A DNA stretch of 64,000 bases from Stercorarius parasiticus (taxonomy: Eukaryota > Chordata > Aves > Charadriiformes > Stercorariidae), in contig VWZL01001961.1 in NCBI GenBank assembly GCA_013396915.1, forward strand, positions 205,326 through 269,325, read 5' to 3'. Below, in pieces: positions 48,019-60,150 of the stretch. Below the pieces are notes generated by a model that had not been told where the DNA came from, ran no database searches, and was given only the letters and a program-made list of their open reading frames with translations. Both the position numbers and the translations under genes were made by a program. Position 1 is the first letter of the stretch. The number at the start of each line of letters is the position of its first letter.

Positions 48019-51000
48019 CACAGAAGTTATTCAAAGGCTGTTATCATATGGTTTTGGTTTGTATTTTTTTTTTCTGTCATAAGGCTCACACTTCTGCCCT
48101 CTTGTAAAAATGGTACAAGTTGGCAGTGTTTATCAGGCAGATATATAAAGCATCATAGCTGCAGCACAAAGATTATGGAAAAATGCTTTATTGAATTCAG
48201 TTATCAAGAGGAATAGAGAAAAACAAATGATGTGTATAAAACTTGTTTCAAGAAAGATACCATCTTCATTAGACCAATTTTTCTTAGTGTTGTTCTGGGT
48301 TGTTGGTTCGCTCTTGACTGAGAAGAAACATGTCTGCCCAGTGAATCATTCCTAGTTTCTATGACACCCCTAAGATTTGCATAGTACAGCTACAGCAAAA
48401 AACAAGTCATATATTCAAGTTCTGAATAGCTGTGATAATTATGAAACAAAAGCTGCATTTTTATTTGCCATGATGATGGGAAAGCTTTTCCATTTCAGTT
48501 GAAAACAAGAACAAAACCCAGTACATCCTCAACAGAGTAGTAAATCTGCACTCCTCTTGGAAAGAGCACGTTAGGGATCAGATCCTGTACATTAACTGAT
48601 CTGCAGAGATTGTCTGTCAACAAAGTAAATGGAAAAGGTAGAATAAACTTTATCTGTTTGATACTCAGTAAAATAGAGTCTTTTTTTTTTTCCTGTGCAG
48701 AGAAGAACCCATTATAATGGATTACTTTAATCCTCAGCATGCTGTTGTTGTTTATGGACTGACATGATGCCTGTGGTCAGGATAATTCTTTTCTTTCTAC
48801 TGTGAAACTAGAAACAAAAGGATTTTGGATGATCTGTCTGTGCTTGGTCCATTTAAAAGGAAGTTCAACCACATTGTTAACGTGGAGCAAAACTACTCCT
48901 TCGTGCTGGAAAATGGGTCCCCAAAGTGTATTTTATTCAGATAATAACTGCATGTTGTGGAAAAACAGGAAGTAAGATGATAGAGAACTAAGTAAGATGT
49001 AGAGGTTTTGTACTGTTGGCGTTTGGAAAAAAAGTTAATTGCTTTTATTCTGAGGTTCGTAACATTGCCATTAATTTTCATGATAACTTTTTCGCGTAGA
49101 GATGACACACACTGAATTGATCTGTCTGTCAGACAGAAAGTGCACAGGCTACTAAGATGTCAAGAAAAATGGCACTTTAAAAGTTTCAAAAGGATGTATA
49201 ATTACTGTGGATTAAGTTTTACTTGAGCTGAGTGAGGAGGGAGTTGATTTTCTTTTTTTAATGGCATCCTGATTTGTCTGCATAACCATCACAAAACCTC
49301 TGGCTATGATAGCCGCCTTCTCCCCATGCAGCCTAGAAGGAGGCTAATGGTGTTTCAGAGGTGTTCTTGGCCTATAGTGGCGTGGCTACCACCCCTGGCT
49401 TATACTGGTACGTGTTACCTTTATTTCAGTACTGTGCATGAAAGATATTTTAATGGGAATGGGTCTGGAATAGTGACTCTTTAGCAGTTGGAGTGGAGAG
49501 GAATAGTGGAACCTGGGGATTCCTGGAAAGCCCTTGGTATCTCTGCATCACCTAGAAATCCTGGTTGTTGGCAAAGACCCCAGTGTCTGTGTTGGCTGAA
49601 TCGTGAACGTAAAATGTATGTTGCAGCACGTTGGTCTTGTATTTGCTGTATTTCCTGAAAACAAAGTTTGCAACAACCCTCCTAATGTGTTGAAGTAGAT
49701 ATGGCAATTTGCTAAGAATGCAACAAACCTTTTTAAGCAAAGCTTTCCTATGGACATAAGTAGATACTTAATAGCGGGTGTGTGGGTGTATTTTCTGCCA
49801 TTTGCTGGAATTTTGTAATTTTTCTGTTATAAATAATGAAAGGCGACACATAAGAATACTGAAGGGTAGATTTTGAGAATACTTAGGGTGGGAAGCTTAA
49901 TGTGTTTTAAAAAATAACATTCTGGTTCTTCAGTCATATTGAACTTTTACCGTGTAAACTAGAAAGATGGCATGGCTTGAATTGCTTCAGTACCTGAAAA
50001 CTGCTATTCAGGTGTAACAAATCAGATTAACAGTAATTCTGTGTTCGTGCCTGTTTATTTTGCAGCTGGGGTATACTTTTGGCTGGCTTCTCTTTGACCC
50101 ATAGCTCACAGTTTTCTTGTTTTATACCAAATATGTTATGTTTATTTTACTGTGAATGTAGTGATGGTTGCCTTTAAAATAATTTCTGGTGCCCTTTGGT
50201 TTTGATCTTTCAGCCTATAATTATTATAACAAGTTTATAAATATGCCCATCCATGTTTTCTGCCCGTTTCGAACTATTTATAATTCTCATTAGCAGTAGC
50301 AAGAGAGGAGTTTTCTCTTCTTAAACACTGAGATGGGATTCTGGAGATACTGTGGAGAGAAAATTGTTAGTCATGGACTTGATGTCCAAACACAATAGGT
50401 GTCAGCCAAAGAGAAGCAGCAGCCTTCTTATGCATCTGCTTCCCAGGGAGGGAGAATTACCAAAGTATTTATCTTTCCTGAGGCTGAGGTGAGGCAAATC
50501 TGTAGTGCATATGCAACGAAACTCAACTCATTCTGTGATTCTTTCATTCTATGAAATGAATTCCAGTCTAACACCACTCAAAAAAAAAAAATAAAAAAAT
50601 CACATCTTCATGCCATTGCGTCGTTCATGCTACAGCACTGCTGACATTTGTGAAGCTATGTCTGACCTCCACAGCATCACTGGAGATGAGTGACAAGCAG
50701 GGTCAGCTCATCTTCCTTTAGCCTCACTAAGAAACGGGCAATGACTGCAAGCTACTTATTCAGGCTCGGTAAAGAGACTGGCCCCATCAGAAGCTGATCC
50801 TTCCCAGCCATCTGAGTGGTGTTAGACACCTGTCTTGGCACCATGCTCATGGCTGGAGTGGGGTAAATTGTTACATTCACATCTCAGTTCAAGAAATGCG
50901 TAGTTCTGAGAATTCTGCTGGTTTTGTTCATGTGACTTTTTGATAATTACGCATTGTAAAGATGTGTATTAAGTTTTCTCTATAAAGGAGACTGAAAGAA

Positions 51001-53050
51001 GCAATGTTTCTCTTTTCAACAGATAACTTTTTTCCCAGTGAACAGAACTATGCACTTTATAACTGTTTACAACACAAAGAGGGATTAATGATCTCAATAA
51101 AAGTTAGATTTCTTTACCTTGTAAAGAAGAAAACAGAAACACTGGACTTTATAATTTTTTCTCAGGAAGTCCTTGCTCTCATTGCATTTTCTGGTTAGGA
51201 AATGGGTAATCGTCTCCCTCAGAGACTGTCTAACCTTTCCGAAGTTGTCTTGCACATGTTAACTTCCTTTAAAAAAATAAAACTAGACACTTACTAGAGA
51301 ATTTTCTCCTCAGTCCTTTCGCAAAACGATTTATCTCATACTTAATAAATTTGTAGTATATTTCTTCAATAAGCATTTAAAAAAATAAAGAATACTCCCT
51401 TGTGAAGGAGGGAAAGCTTGCAGTAATATTAAAAAACAGATTTTGCAAAATTGCTGTTTGGAAGGTGTATTGAGACCCCAAGCCTGAGAGATGTTGAATC
51501 ATCAAAGATAACCAGGCATTTAGTTATTTCTTTAAGGTAACTTAAGGAGTTCTCACTGAGAAATCTGACTTATTTGATACTGTGCAGAATAGGACTCGTC
51601 ATTTTGAGGGTTTTTTTCAGATTTTTTCTCAAGTGTTCATGTTAAATATGCTCAGTTTAAAACATATCTGTTCTACAAAGCAGTCAAACCCTACAGAATT
51701 GTCCTAGAAACTGAAAGTCATTGCAGTCTCTCAACTCTCCCATTGTGACCATCAATACATTTCTTCCATCAATATGTTTCTTGTCAAGCTACATGCTGCT
51801 CTCTCCATTGTTTCCAAATGCCAGCCTAAGCTGTTACTGACAATTCCTTTTTTTTCCTGAAAACATTTACTTTCAGGGAAAAAAAAATCACTCTGAGGCA
51901 GAGATTTGTCTGTGTATGGACACACATAGAAAGCTTCGGGCCTGTGAAGGAAGAAATCAACAGCGGCACATGCTTGGATGAGTGATCTGGAAAAAAGTAG
52001 CCCCATGTTTACGTCTGATCTATACTCTTCATGCACATCAAAGACAAATAAATACGTATAAAATTTATCCTAAGCTCTATCATCAGTTTGGTGTTTACTT
52101 GCATTCCCCCCAAACTCAGGATTATTTGGCTGTGTTCATGCAATTTGGAGGAAAATGTCTAATGCAAAAATCATCTATCAATCAACTGACTTTTAATAAC
52201 CAGCCATGCAAAATAGAACCATGGCCAAAGGAGTTTAATTTAATTTAATTAAATGTTTAGTAGCATTTATATTGTTTCTAACTGAAAAATAATGCTTATT
52301 TTATACTTTTGATGCAATTACACTGTTTTCTGCTTTAGAGCAGAATTCAGAAGAGTTACTGAAATGTCAAAATGAAGACAGGAGGGAGGCCCAAGATCAA
52401 AAGGACTCTTGCTTCTATATATGTCCAACCTGGCTCATTGTCAATATATATTTGGTATTTTGCTGTTCTTCTGAGTTCTTACCTTATTTATTTGACCTAA
52501 TGACTGTGATTACATTATTTCCATTTGACCCACTGAGTATGGAATGTTAAACATGTTTATTAAGTGTATCAGAGTCAAATGATTTACCATGGAAACCGAA
52601 GGTTTCCCAGTCTTCATGTGATATTCTTGGAACCTGTCTTATTAATAATGGAGTTCTTTTTGCCATCTGCTTAATACCACTGATTTTCTGTGAAGCAAAG
52701 GAGGTGAGATGGAGTACATGGTTTTTAAAACATCACTCCTTGAAAAGTTTGAAAAATAAACCTTCTCTTGCAAGAGGGCAACTGATTAGCTTTATAACTC
52801 CATTTTTTACATTGCTGCTTATCCCCTTCATTAAGATATCAAAATCACATGACCGAATTTACAGAGGTTCTGACTGGGACTCTGCAAGTCACTAGGAGCT
52901 GGGGCAGTCAACCGTCTAAAAATAAATGGCCTGGTTTTTATAGTTTGGAGGAATTTTCACTCAAGCAAGAAAATTGTCACTGCCAGATGGTGATGGAAGC
53001 ACTACTACAGCAAGGGGACGTTAACAAAGATGCACTCAGCAAGGCAAATT

Positions 53051-53064
53051 GTTACCATAGTTAC
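53051..53064 (+). promoter_or_regulatory. X-box-like (RFX) site
   Basis: GTTACCATAGTTAC matches the RFX consensus GTTRCCATGGYAAC at 12 of 14 positions, with an intact left half-site. A single site of this quality can occur by chance in 64 kb. Confidence 0.25.
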
Positions 53065-53082
53065 AGGATGCTAAGCATTTTC

Positions 53083-53111
53083 AAATAAAAAAATAAATAA
53101 ATAAATAAATA
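53083..53111. repeat. (AAAT)n microsatellite
   Basis: A seven-A run followed by about five TAAA units. No adjacent retroposon was recognised. Confidence 0.93.
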
Positions 53112-54439
53112 GAATTAGACTGTATTATTTAGATAGCTGTATGGCAAAAAAAATAATTTTGTATTATTTTTCCTTTTTGAAATGAATGTGCTTTTTCGAC
53201 ATTCTGCTTAAAACTGTGTTACAACACTCTCTTGCTGACTAGGTGCATTTCTTTCTACCTAAATACTCTTATCAGCTGTATTTGCTTTTATTGTATAACA
53301 AATCCTGGTACTTACTCCCTTTCCTTTCTCCATTCTTTCAGTGTATCTGCACAACCGAGCAGAGCATCACGGTCCATAGGATTTGTAAACATCCTTTAGG
53401 CTTTGATGGCAGAATACGACAAACAGCAAAACGAATGATGGGGGTGTAACAGCTCTTGAGTGTCCCTAGACAGTCACTGGCCTCCCACTCTGTTAGTTAC
53501 CACACAGAGGGAGTTTCATGGAAATGTGGTCTGGAATTTGGTGCTAATTACCATAAAATGGGGCAAATGAAATCTTAGAGGAGGGAAGAGATTGCGGTAC
53601 ACAGGAATGTTGAAGCAAGCCCACTTTAATACAGGAAACAGTAGTAATGTGTCTGATGGCCGCATGGCCAAAGATAACATCTTCACTGTTGGAGGTGTGC
53701 TGTGGAGGCTGTGGGTTTTTTTAACATCTTGTAAAAGTTTTTTGAGCCATACTGAAAGTCGCAGAACATTTACAAACCAACATATTTATGTGGAGCAGGG
53801 AAAGGGAGGGAAAAGCAGAGCAAGGGGAGAATGCTGCTGCTTGGGCATTTCTCCTGCTTTCGCTAGAAGTAATCATCAGGTACTACTTATTCAAACAAAA
53901 ATTGTGACCTACTAAATCATCACAGAAAGATTAAGGCCAATCTGGCAGGAGTTTAAAGGTGAGAGATTTCTCATCTTTACAAATGAAAGAAAATGGACTC
54001 TTGGTTTGGAGAAAATGGACTAATTCTCTTGGTTCAGTGGGGTCAGTTTTCTCTGTGTTTGAAAATAGTGTCCTGTCTGAGGCCTGAAAACGTAGAGATT
54101 TGGCTTGGGGTAGTTCTTGATCTAGTTTGACAACTTGTTGGTTTATGTAGGAATTGTGGCAATTCTGTTGCCGTTGGGACAAAATCATTTTCTCTTTAAA
54201 GTGCTCACCAACAACCTGAACATATGGAATATTGGTGTTGCTCCCATTGCTGGGCTCTCCTTCCTGCAGGATCACACTCTGTGTTGTATTGGCACCATCT
54301 GTCACTATTTTAAATATTTAGATTAATGGTCTAACACTAATCCAACGTCTCAAACTATTAATTGCACTAGATCTGTAGAAAGGGAGACAAAGAGAAACTG
54401 ATTTCCTCCAGGAAAAGTTGCTCTAATTTGATTTTTCAC

Positions 54440-54730
54440 TTAAAATATTTTGTAGATCAGGGCCAAATACGTTAATGCAGTTCAAGCAAGCAAAGTATTC
54501 AGATGTGAATAATCCATGAATATACATAACAAATCATACTTAATTACATTTTGATGTCTGGATAGAAGCCAGTATGTTTTGTCAAGTCTCACAGGGAAAC
54601 TGCACAGGCTATTTATGCATCATTTCATAAATTGTTTTACCACCATGCTTCATTCTGTTCTTTTTAAAGCATTTTAAGGCATTTTTTAAAGCTGACTTCA
54701 CTTGTTAAGACCAGCATCATATTAAAGAGG
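54440..54730. promoter_or_regulatory. Candidate conserved non-coding element
   Basis: Repeat-free AT-rich block with TAATCC near 54510, ATACGTTAATGCAG near 54467 and TTTATGCATCATTTCATAAA near 54613. No open frame of note. The 3' part has a partial duplication around TTTTAAAGCATTTTAAGGC (54662-54690). The call rests on texture only. Confidence 0.25.
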
Positions 54731-57700
54731 AAACACAAATTTCAGTATAAAAGCACCAAAGAATATTCCAGTGAAATTTTTTCAATCAGTCCATCTGGAA
54801 ATTTTTCATATCTTCTTCGATATGTCTTTTTCTTTCAATGTAATAAATTGAGGTAGTCTTAGAAGCTGCTTCTAGCCTTCTTCATAGACGTGTATGGATT
54901 AAATTTACTAATGATTTTGCATCTGTGGAATATCAGTATCATATCTTGAGACAATGTGGCATTTGACTTATAATTGTGTTAACGGTTATTAATTATAACG
55001 CACAGTTATCCTGAAGGAATGATTTGTTTTCTGTCTGCAGTGTGCACCCACATACACACCTTTTAAACTGTATTATACAGTTTCTTAATGATAAACAAAA
55101 CTATTATAACTTTTTTTTTACATATTCCCCTCATTATTTGGAATGCAGCCTTCAAAAATTTGACATTTCATTATTTTGTTACTCAACCCTTTTATTTGTC
55201 TTAAAATAGTAAGTACCTCATTTTCTGTGGTTCCGTATATACACAAAGCTAAACATTTCAATTCCATTTCCAGCCAGGGCAAGAACAAAATCCAGAGGAA
55301 CCAAGAAAATTAATCTATTTTAAATATGTAAAAAAAAAATCTTATAAATAAGCTGCATTGTCATTTTAGCCATTTACTAAATACATTTATGTCATGTAGG
55401 AATGTGTGAGTGTAAATTTGTCTTAGGCTAAAAATCAGACTTTTTTTCCAGGCATTAATTTGCATGATTACTTGGTTTACTATGATATGCATACTTAGTC
55501 TTGCTAAGGTAATGCTTTGGTTTATTAAAAAGCTATTCTTTTCTTACACATGTGTAGCTTACTTCACTGCAAAAGACAACAAATTAATTCTGCTTTATTT
55601 GTCATGCAGGCCTGCAAACCCAAGCAAATTTCATAATGTAAATCTGGCTGAACCAAACAATATATCAGGAGGGATTTGGAAATGGGTGCTAGAACGTGGC
55701 AATGGTGTTTTTCTTTTTGATGTATAGGAGTGAATCTGTACTACTATTAGGTAAATATTGCTGCTGACTCAAACCTGCGTGAAGCCTTGAAGTAAAGGAG
55801 ATGTCTCCCCTGGAGTATTTAGGCATCCATGTCATAAGCAGTGCCATCTCTTAGGGCAATTACTTCCTTCTGTGTGCTCATAATCTCCAAAAATGTATGG
55901 CTTCTTGGCTGAGGCAGAGTCATCCTTCTGCCTTGATGTTTGCCTCCTGTTGCAGTTGGCGTTGGCAGAGCATTGCTGGCAAGCCTCAACTGTTTATGCC
56001 ACTTTCCCACTGTGAGTGTTTTTATGTCCTTCATGGAATAAATTCCTTGTCACAGAGCTTGATATCAAATGTCTGGGACTTCTTATTTGGGAATTTATTT
56101 AGAGGGAGTTTCTTTAGTTCTGCTCCAATGGAAACTGACATTCTATTTGGTGTTATGATTTAAGTGTCCTTCATTTTGCTCTTATATACAAGATTAAAAT
56201 GGTTTGCAATGAAGACGAAGTTTCAGCCATCGTGAATTGCTGCAGTTGCATTGCATTATCTAAAATTATTCCTTAAAACAACCACTTCTAACACTTTTGA
56301 ATAAAGAAAAGTTGAAACTGGAAGATGGATGATGTGTAGCATATGAATATATTTGAGGGTCCTAGAAAGTATACGGTCTGCAGAACACTTGCATCAACAA
56401 CAGCTTTGGGGTTCTTGGCTCCTTTGGTAGCTCCTGCGGGGGATGGTGGAGGAAGAGGAAAGGTGGGAAAGTAGGCCTATATTTCTTTTTTTTTTCTGGG
56501 AAGTTAAACTGTTAAATAATACCAGTAAGTGTCATGAAAATATTTTTAATAGATATATTTTATTTAGGCAATAGATTTTAATTTAATTTTAATACCAGAT
56601 AGTATTCTCATCATTTGTTTGATAAATACCAACTGTTTAATCTTAATTTGCAAGGAAGATTCAGCAAAACTTACTTGTTTATATAAAAAAACTCCACTCT
56701 TGTTGAAGGAATATAGATCAGATAAATGTCTACGTTCATATTGAGTTGTTTCTATTGCAAAATATGTGTGACAGAAAATATGTTTTTTGTTAAATGTTGA
56801 AATTTATGTGACAACTTAAGATTTTTTTACTCCCTACTTTTTTGGTATTGTAAAAGCAAGGCATTGCTTTGTTTATTGTCGTTCCACTGTAACAGTAGAT
56901 GTTCAAACCTTTCACTTACCATCATTAAAATCGTACTAAGTGTTAGAAGCTTCTAAAATATTAGTGTAGGAAAGTAGGGCCTTCTTGATTTCAAAATATG
57001 AAATGTGGGGTGATATCCTGGCTGCACTGAGTTGAATGAAAACCTGCATTTGCCTCACTGTGACATTGTTTTGGGGTTTTTGTGCCGTCAAGTTCATTGT
57101 ATGTACTCATGCTTTCAAAATGTTAGAAAAGTGTATTCCCATTCACTGAGGAGCAATCCATAGATACAACTGTGTCATTAGGAATAACACCTCCTTGGAA
57201 AACAGGTCAAAGTTGTAGTCCAAAAAAGTTCTTTGCAGCTTTCACCTAACATTGAGGGGACTTAAATTCTATAGGGGCCCTTTCCTTACGCCAAGTACCT
57301 CAATTCTGTTTCAGTATGTATCAGGAAGCACTTTCTTGTCGACAGGTTGAGGCAAGCTGGTAGCAAGCTCCTGGCTAGGAGCAGGTGGCGGGGTGGGATG
57401 GCAGCACCTTCTGCACCACAGCCTCGGTGTATAGGACCCACATAAGAAGAGCTATCCAGAATGCACCTGAGGCTTTCTCTCAAAAGGAAAGGGAGACAAG
57501 AATTGGACAGAGCTCTGTCAACTGTATAACAGATTTTAAACCATTTTAATTCACCTGGTCAGACCTGAGCCCCAACATCCACTGAGGGTGATTCTGAAGC
57601 ATACTTGCAGTAGGCTTGTGGGAGTCCAAAGGTGAATTATCTCTGACAGTGAAAACGAGTGGTCCGGAATAGTTAATTAAAAAAGGACCATCACCTTTTT

Positions 57701-58637
57701 CAAAGATGTGCAAGCTGCCTGCTTTTAGGAGAGAGGAGTAGGCTTTGGACCTTTGAGTAGATTTTTGGTGATCATCAGATCCCCTAAAGAGAAGTGTCTT
57801 CTTGCTGTCTTGGGGTACGCAACTCCATCATCATCATGCTCCTTAGTTCCTCACTCTCATCATGTGTTTTACAGAGAACCTTGTACCCTGTCTTGGGATC
57901 CTGGGGACTGTCCTGGGGTTAGACAGGTCTCCCAGTGTCACTGTGAATAAAGAAGGCATTGAGCAAACCACCTAGGCACTCAGCGTATTGTTTTGTCCCT
58001 ACTAGTAGATGACTTTGATCTACTAGACATTGAGTTTACTTGCCTTTGAGTTTAGGCTGCATGAAGATCCATGGAAAAATCAGCCCGATATCCCAGGTCT
58101 CAGGAGTGAGTCCTGCTGTGGATCCCTCTGTTTGCCAAGCCTACTTTGTTTACATTTATATCTGGTGGGTTTAAATATGGGACAACATCCAAATCTTTAG
58201 AGATTTTATCACCCAGTGTCACAGAGCCTGCAGACATTAGATCAGTTGAAATTTTTAATAGCCTGGGTTTTGGACCTGGTGTCTAGTGTTTCATGAAGGA
58301 TGACAGACTTCTTCTGGTAAATGAGACAAGTATTTCCAGTTGTCTTCTCTGCATAAAGATCTCCAGTTTTCCACTTATATAGTTTCATTAAAGTCAATGT
58401 AGTTGCATGTGTAATGCAGTAATAGTTCAAGGTTGCAAACTATTTGAATTCTCAGGAGTTTTAAAATCCCACAGACAGTAGTTATTTTCTTTTTTTTTTT
58501 CTTTATTTTTTTCTTTCTTCATATTCTTGGAAGGGTTTTTTTTGTTTATTTTACTCAGAGGAAGCCAAATAAAAGACTGAAGATGTTTTGCTTGTGCATG
58601 CACCATGCCAACATCTTCAGTTGTCTCATACTGAATA
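54731..58637. other. Non-coding DNA, no element recognised
   Basis: AT-rich with A/T-runs (for example A9 near 55331, T10 near 56486, and T/C-rich 58486-58520). The 57300-57480 part is GC-richer but unidentified. A 71-codon minus-strand frame at 55819-56034 reads smoothly but matches nothing I know. Confidence 0.5.
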
Positions 58638-58873
58638 GATGAGGAGAGGGCGGTAGATGTGGTCTACCTTGACTTAAGCAAGGCGTTTGACATGGTCTCC
58701 CACAGCATCCTCATAGGGAAGCTTAGGAAGAGTGGGTTAGATGAATGGATAGTGGGGTGGATAGAAAACTGGTTGAAAGGCAGAGCTCAGAGGGTCGCGA
58801 TTAGGGGCACAGAGTCTCGTTGGAGGTCAGTGACGAGTGGTGTTCCCCAGGGGTCAGTACTGGGTCCAGTCCT
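58638..58873 (+). pseudogene. CR1 ORF2 reverse-transcriptase fragment
   Basis: The frame reads through 'VVYLDLSKAFDMVSHSIL' (RT fingers/palm motif A with the conserved D of 'YLDLSKAFD'), then 'LDEWIVGWIENWLKGRAQRV', then 'TSGVPQGSVLGP', the conserved motif B block. The catalytic motif C would lie inside the N gap. No stop is seen in the 79 visible codons. ORF2 normally encodes the endonuclease and RT that copy the element at a nicked target. Without its endonuclease and N-terminal RT this copy is dead on arrival. An ATG at 58659 starts an internal open frame but is not a native start. Confidence 0.93.
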
Positions 58874-59322
58874 NNNNNNNNNNNNNNNNNNNNNNNNNNN
58901 NNNNNNNNNNNNNNNNNNNNNNNNNNNNNNNNNNNNNNNNNNNNNNNNNNNNNNNNNNNNNNNNNNNNNNNNNNNNNNNNNNNNNNNNNNNNNNNNNNNN
59001 NNNNNNNNNNNNNNNNNNNNNNNNNNNNNNNNNNNNNNNNNNNNNNNNNNNNNNNNNNNNNNNNNNNNNNNNNNNNNNNNNNNNNNNNNNNNNNNNNNNN
59101 NNNNNNNNNNNNNNNNNNNNNNNNNNNNNNNNNNNNNNNNNNNNNNNNNNNNNNNNNNNNNNNNNNNNNNNNNNNNNNNNNNNNNNNNNNNNNNNNNNNN
59201 NNNNNNNNNNNNNNNNNNNNNNNNNNNNNNNNNNNNNNNNNNNNNNNNNNNNNNNNNNNNNNNNNNNNNNNNNNNNNNNNNNNNNNNNNNNNNNNNNNNN
59301 NNNNNNNNNNNNNNNNNNNNNN
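58874..59322. other. Assembly gap (449 N)
   Basis: Unknown bases inside the CR1 copy. The bases on either side are both CR1 in the same orientation, so the missing sequence is most likely CR1 ORF2 and 3' sequence. Open frames that appear to cross it are artefacts of translating N. Confidence 0.99.
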
Positions 59323-59605
59323 TGGAGTCTCCATCTCTGGAGACATTCAAAACCCACCTGGATGCATTCCTGTGCAACCTGCTCTAAGGTGACCCTGCTC
59401 TGGCACGGGGGTTGGACTTGGTGATTTCCAGAGGTCCCTTCTAACCCTGTGATTCTATGATTCTGTGATACCAGTTTTCAGACAATACAGTCTGTATTTT
59501 TTTCCTACCAGTCATTCTAGAAAAATGCATTACATTTCAGTTATTCCATATCTTAGGCTGTAAAAAATTATTATGAAGTCAAGGCCCAAACTCTGTTAAA
59601 AACTT

Positions 59606-59684
59606 TAGAATAGAATAGAATAGAGTAGAGTAGAGTAGAATAGAATGGAATGGAATGGAATGGAACGGAACGGAACAGAAAAGA
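59606..59684. repeat. (AATAG/AATGG/AACGG)n pentanucleotide microsatellite
   Basis: About fifteen 5-bp units change stepwise along the tract: AATAG, then AGTAG, then AATGG, then AACGG, then ACAGA/AAAGA. It abuts the 3' end of the minus-strand CR1 at 59685 and occupies the place of its tail. It probably expanded from the (TTCTA)-like tail of that element. Confidence 0.93.
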
Positions 59685-60150
59685 AAATTTCAGTTGGAAG
59701 GGGTCTACAACAATCATCTAGTCCAACTGCCTGATGACTTCAGGGCTGCCCAAAAGTTAAAGCGTGTTATTAAGGGCACTGTAAAAATGTCTCTTAAACA
59801 CTTGGGGCATTGACCACCTCTCTATGAAGCCTGTTCCAGTATTTGATCACCCTCTCGGTAAAGAAATGCTTCCTAATATCCAGTCTAAACCTCCCCTGGC
59901 GCAGCTTTGAACCATTCCCTCTGTATACCAGAGTATATCCAGCCCTATCACTGGATATCAGGGAGAAGAGATCAGCACCTCTCTCTCCACTTCCTCTCCT
60001 CAGGAAGCTGTAGAGAGCAATGAGGTCGCCTCTCAGCCTCCTTTTCCTCCAAGCTAGACAAATTCAAAGTCCTTAGCCGCTCCTCATAAGACATTCCTTC
60101 CAGCCCTTTCACCAGCTTTGTTGCCCTCTGGATGCCTTTGAGTACCTCTC
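59685..60150 (-). mobile_element. CR1 LINE, 3' portion
   Basis: On the plus strand: 'tttcagttggaaggggtcta', 'atcatctagtccaactgcct', 'aatatccagtctaaacctcc', 'cctggcgcagctttgaacca', then 'ggaagctgtagagagcaatg' and 'aggtcgcctctcagcctcct'. Similarity continues to 'tgttgccctctggatgcctt' and stops near 60150, the 5' truncation. About 465 bp of the 3' region remain. The type matches the copy at 1474 and differs from its neighbour at 58638. Moderate divergence suggests it is older than that neighbour. Confidence 0.93.

Larger units (their letters stand above)
47299..54439. other. Long non-coding stretch with simple repeats
   Basis: About 7 kb in which I recognise no gene or transposon. Small structures: an 11-bp perfect tandem duplication at 47997-48018, a T-run at about 48681-48691, an A-run near 50579-50598, (TTTAA)n at 52236-52254, (AAAT)n at 53083-53111 and an X-box-like site at 53051-53064. 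A 124-codon minus-strand frame (53931-54305) is the most protein-like of the open frames by composition but has no known domain. Confidence 0.5.
58638..59469 (+). mobile_element. CR1 LINE, well preserved, interrupted by assembly gap
   Basis: The plus-strand copy starts within the reverse-transcriptase domain ('gaggagagggcggtagatgt') and ends with the CR1 3' terminus ('gatttccagaggtcccttct') and tail ATTCTATGATTCTGTGAT at about 59452-59469. The visible coding part has no stop and few apparent changes, making it the best-preserved copy in the window. The middle (58874-59322) is N. The 5' end is truncated at about 58638. It faces the CR1 copy at 59606 tail to tail. Confidence 0.95.

Noticed and set aside
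49548..49757. Two overlapping minus-strand frames resembling a decayed transposase
   Set aside because: No catalytic motif or terminal inverted repeats; the resemblance is only impressionistic.
53384..53405. String TGTAAACATCCTTTAGGCTTTG, resembling the miR-30 seed and 5' part
   Set aside because: Matches the miR-30 family only in the first dozen bases, and the downstream sequence has no complementary arm to form a hairpin.
57286..57483. GC-richer stretch that might be a CR1 or LTR fragment
   Set aside because: I could not align it by eye to any CR1 region or to recognisable LTR ends.
58659..59424. Long open frames of 167-242 codons on both strands
   Set aside because: They consist mostly of translated N. 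Only the CR1 ORF2 residues before the gap are real.
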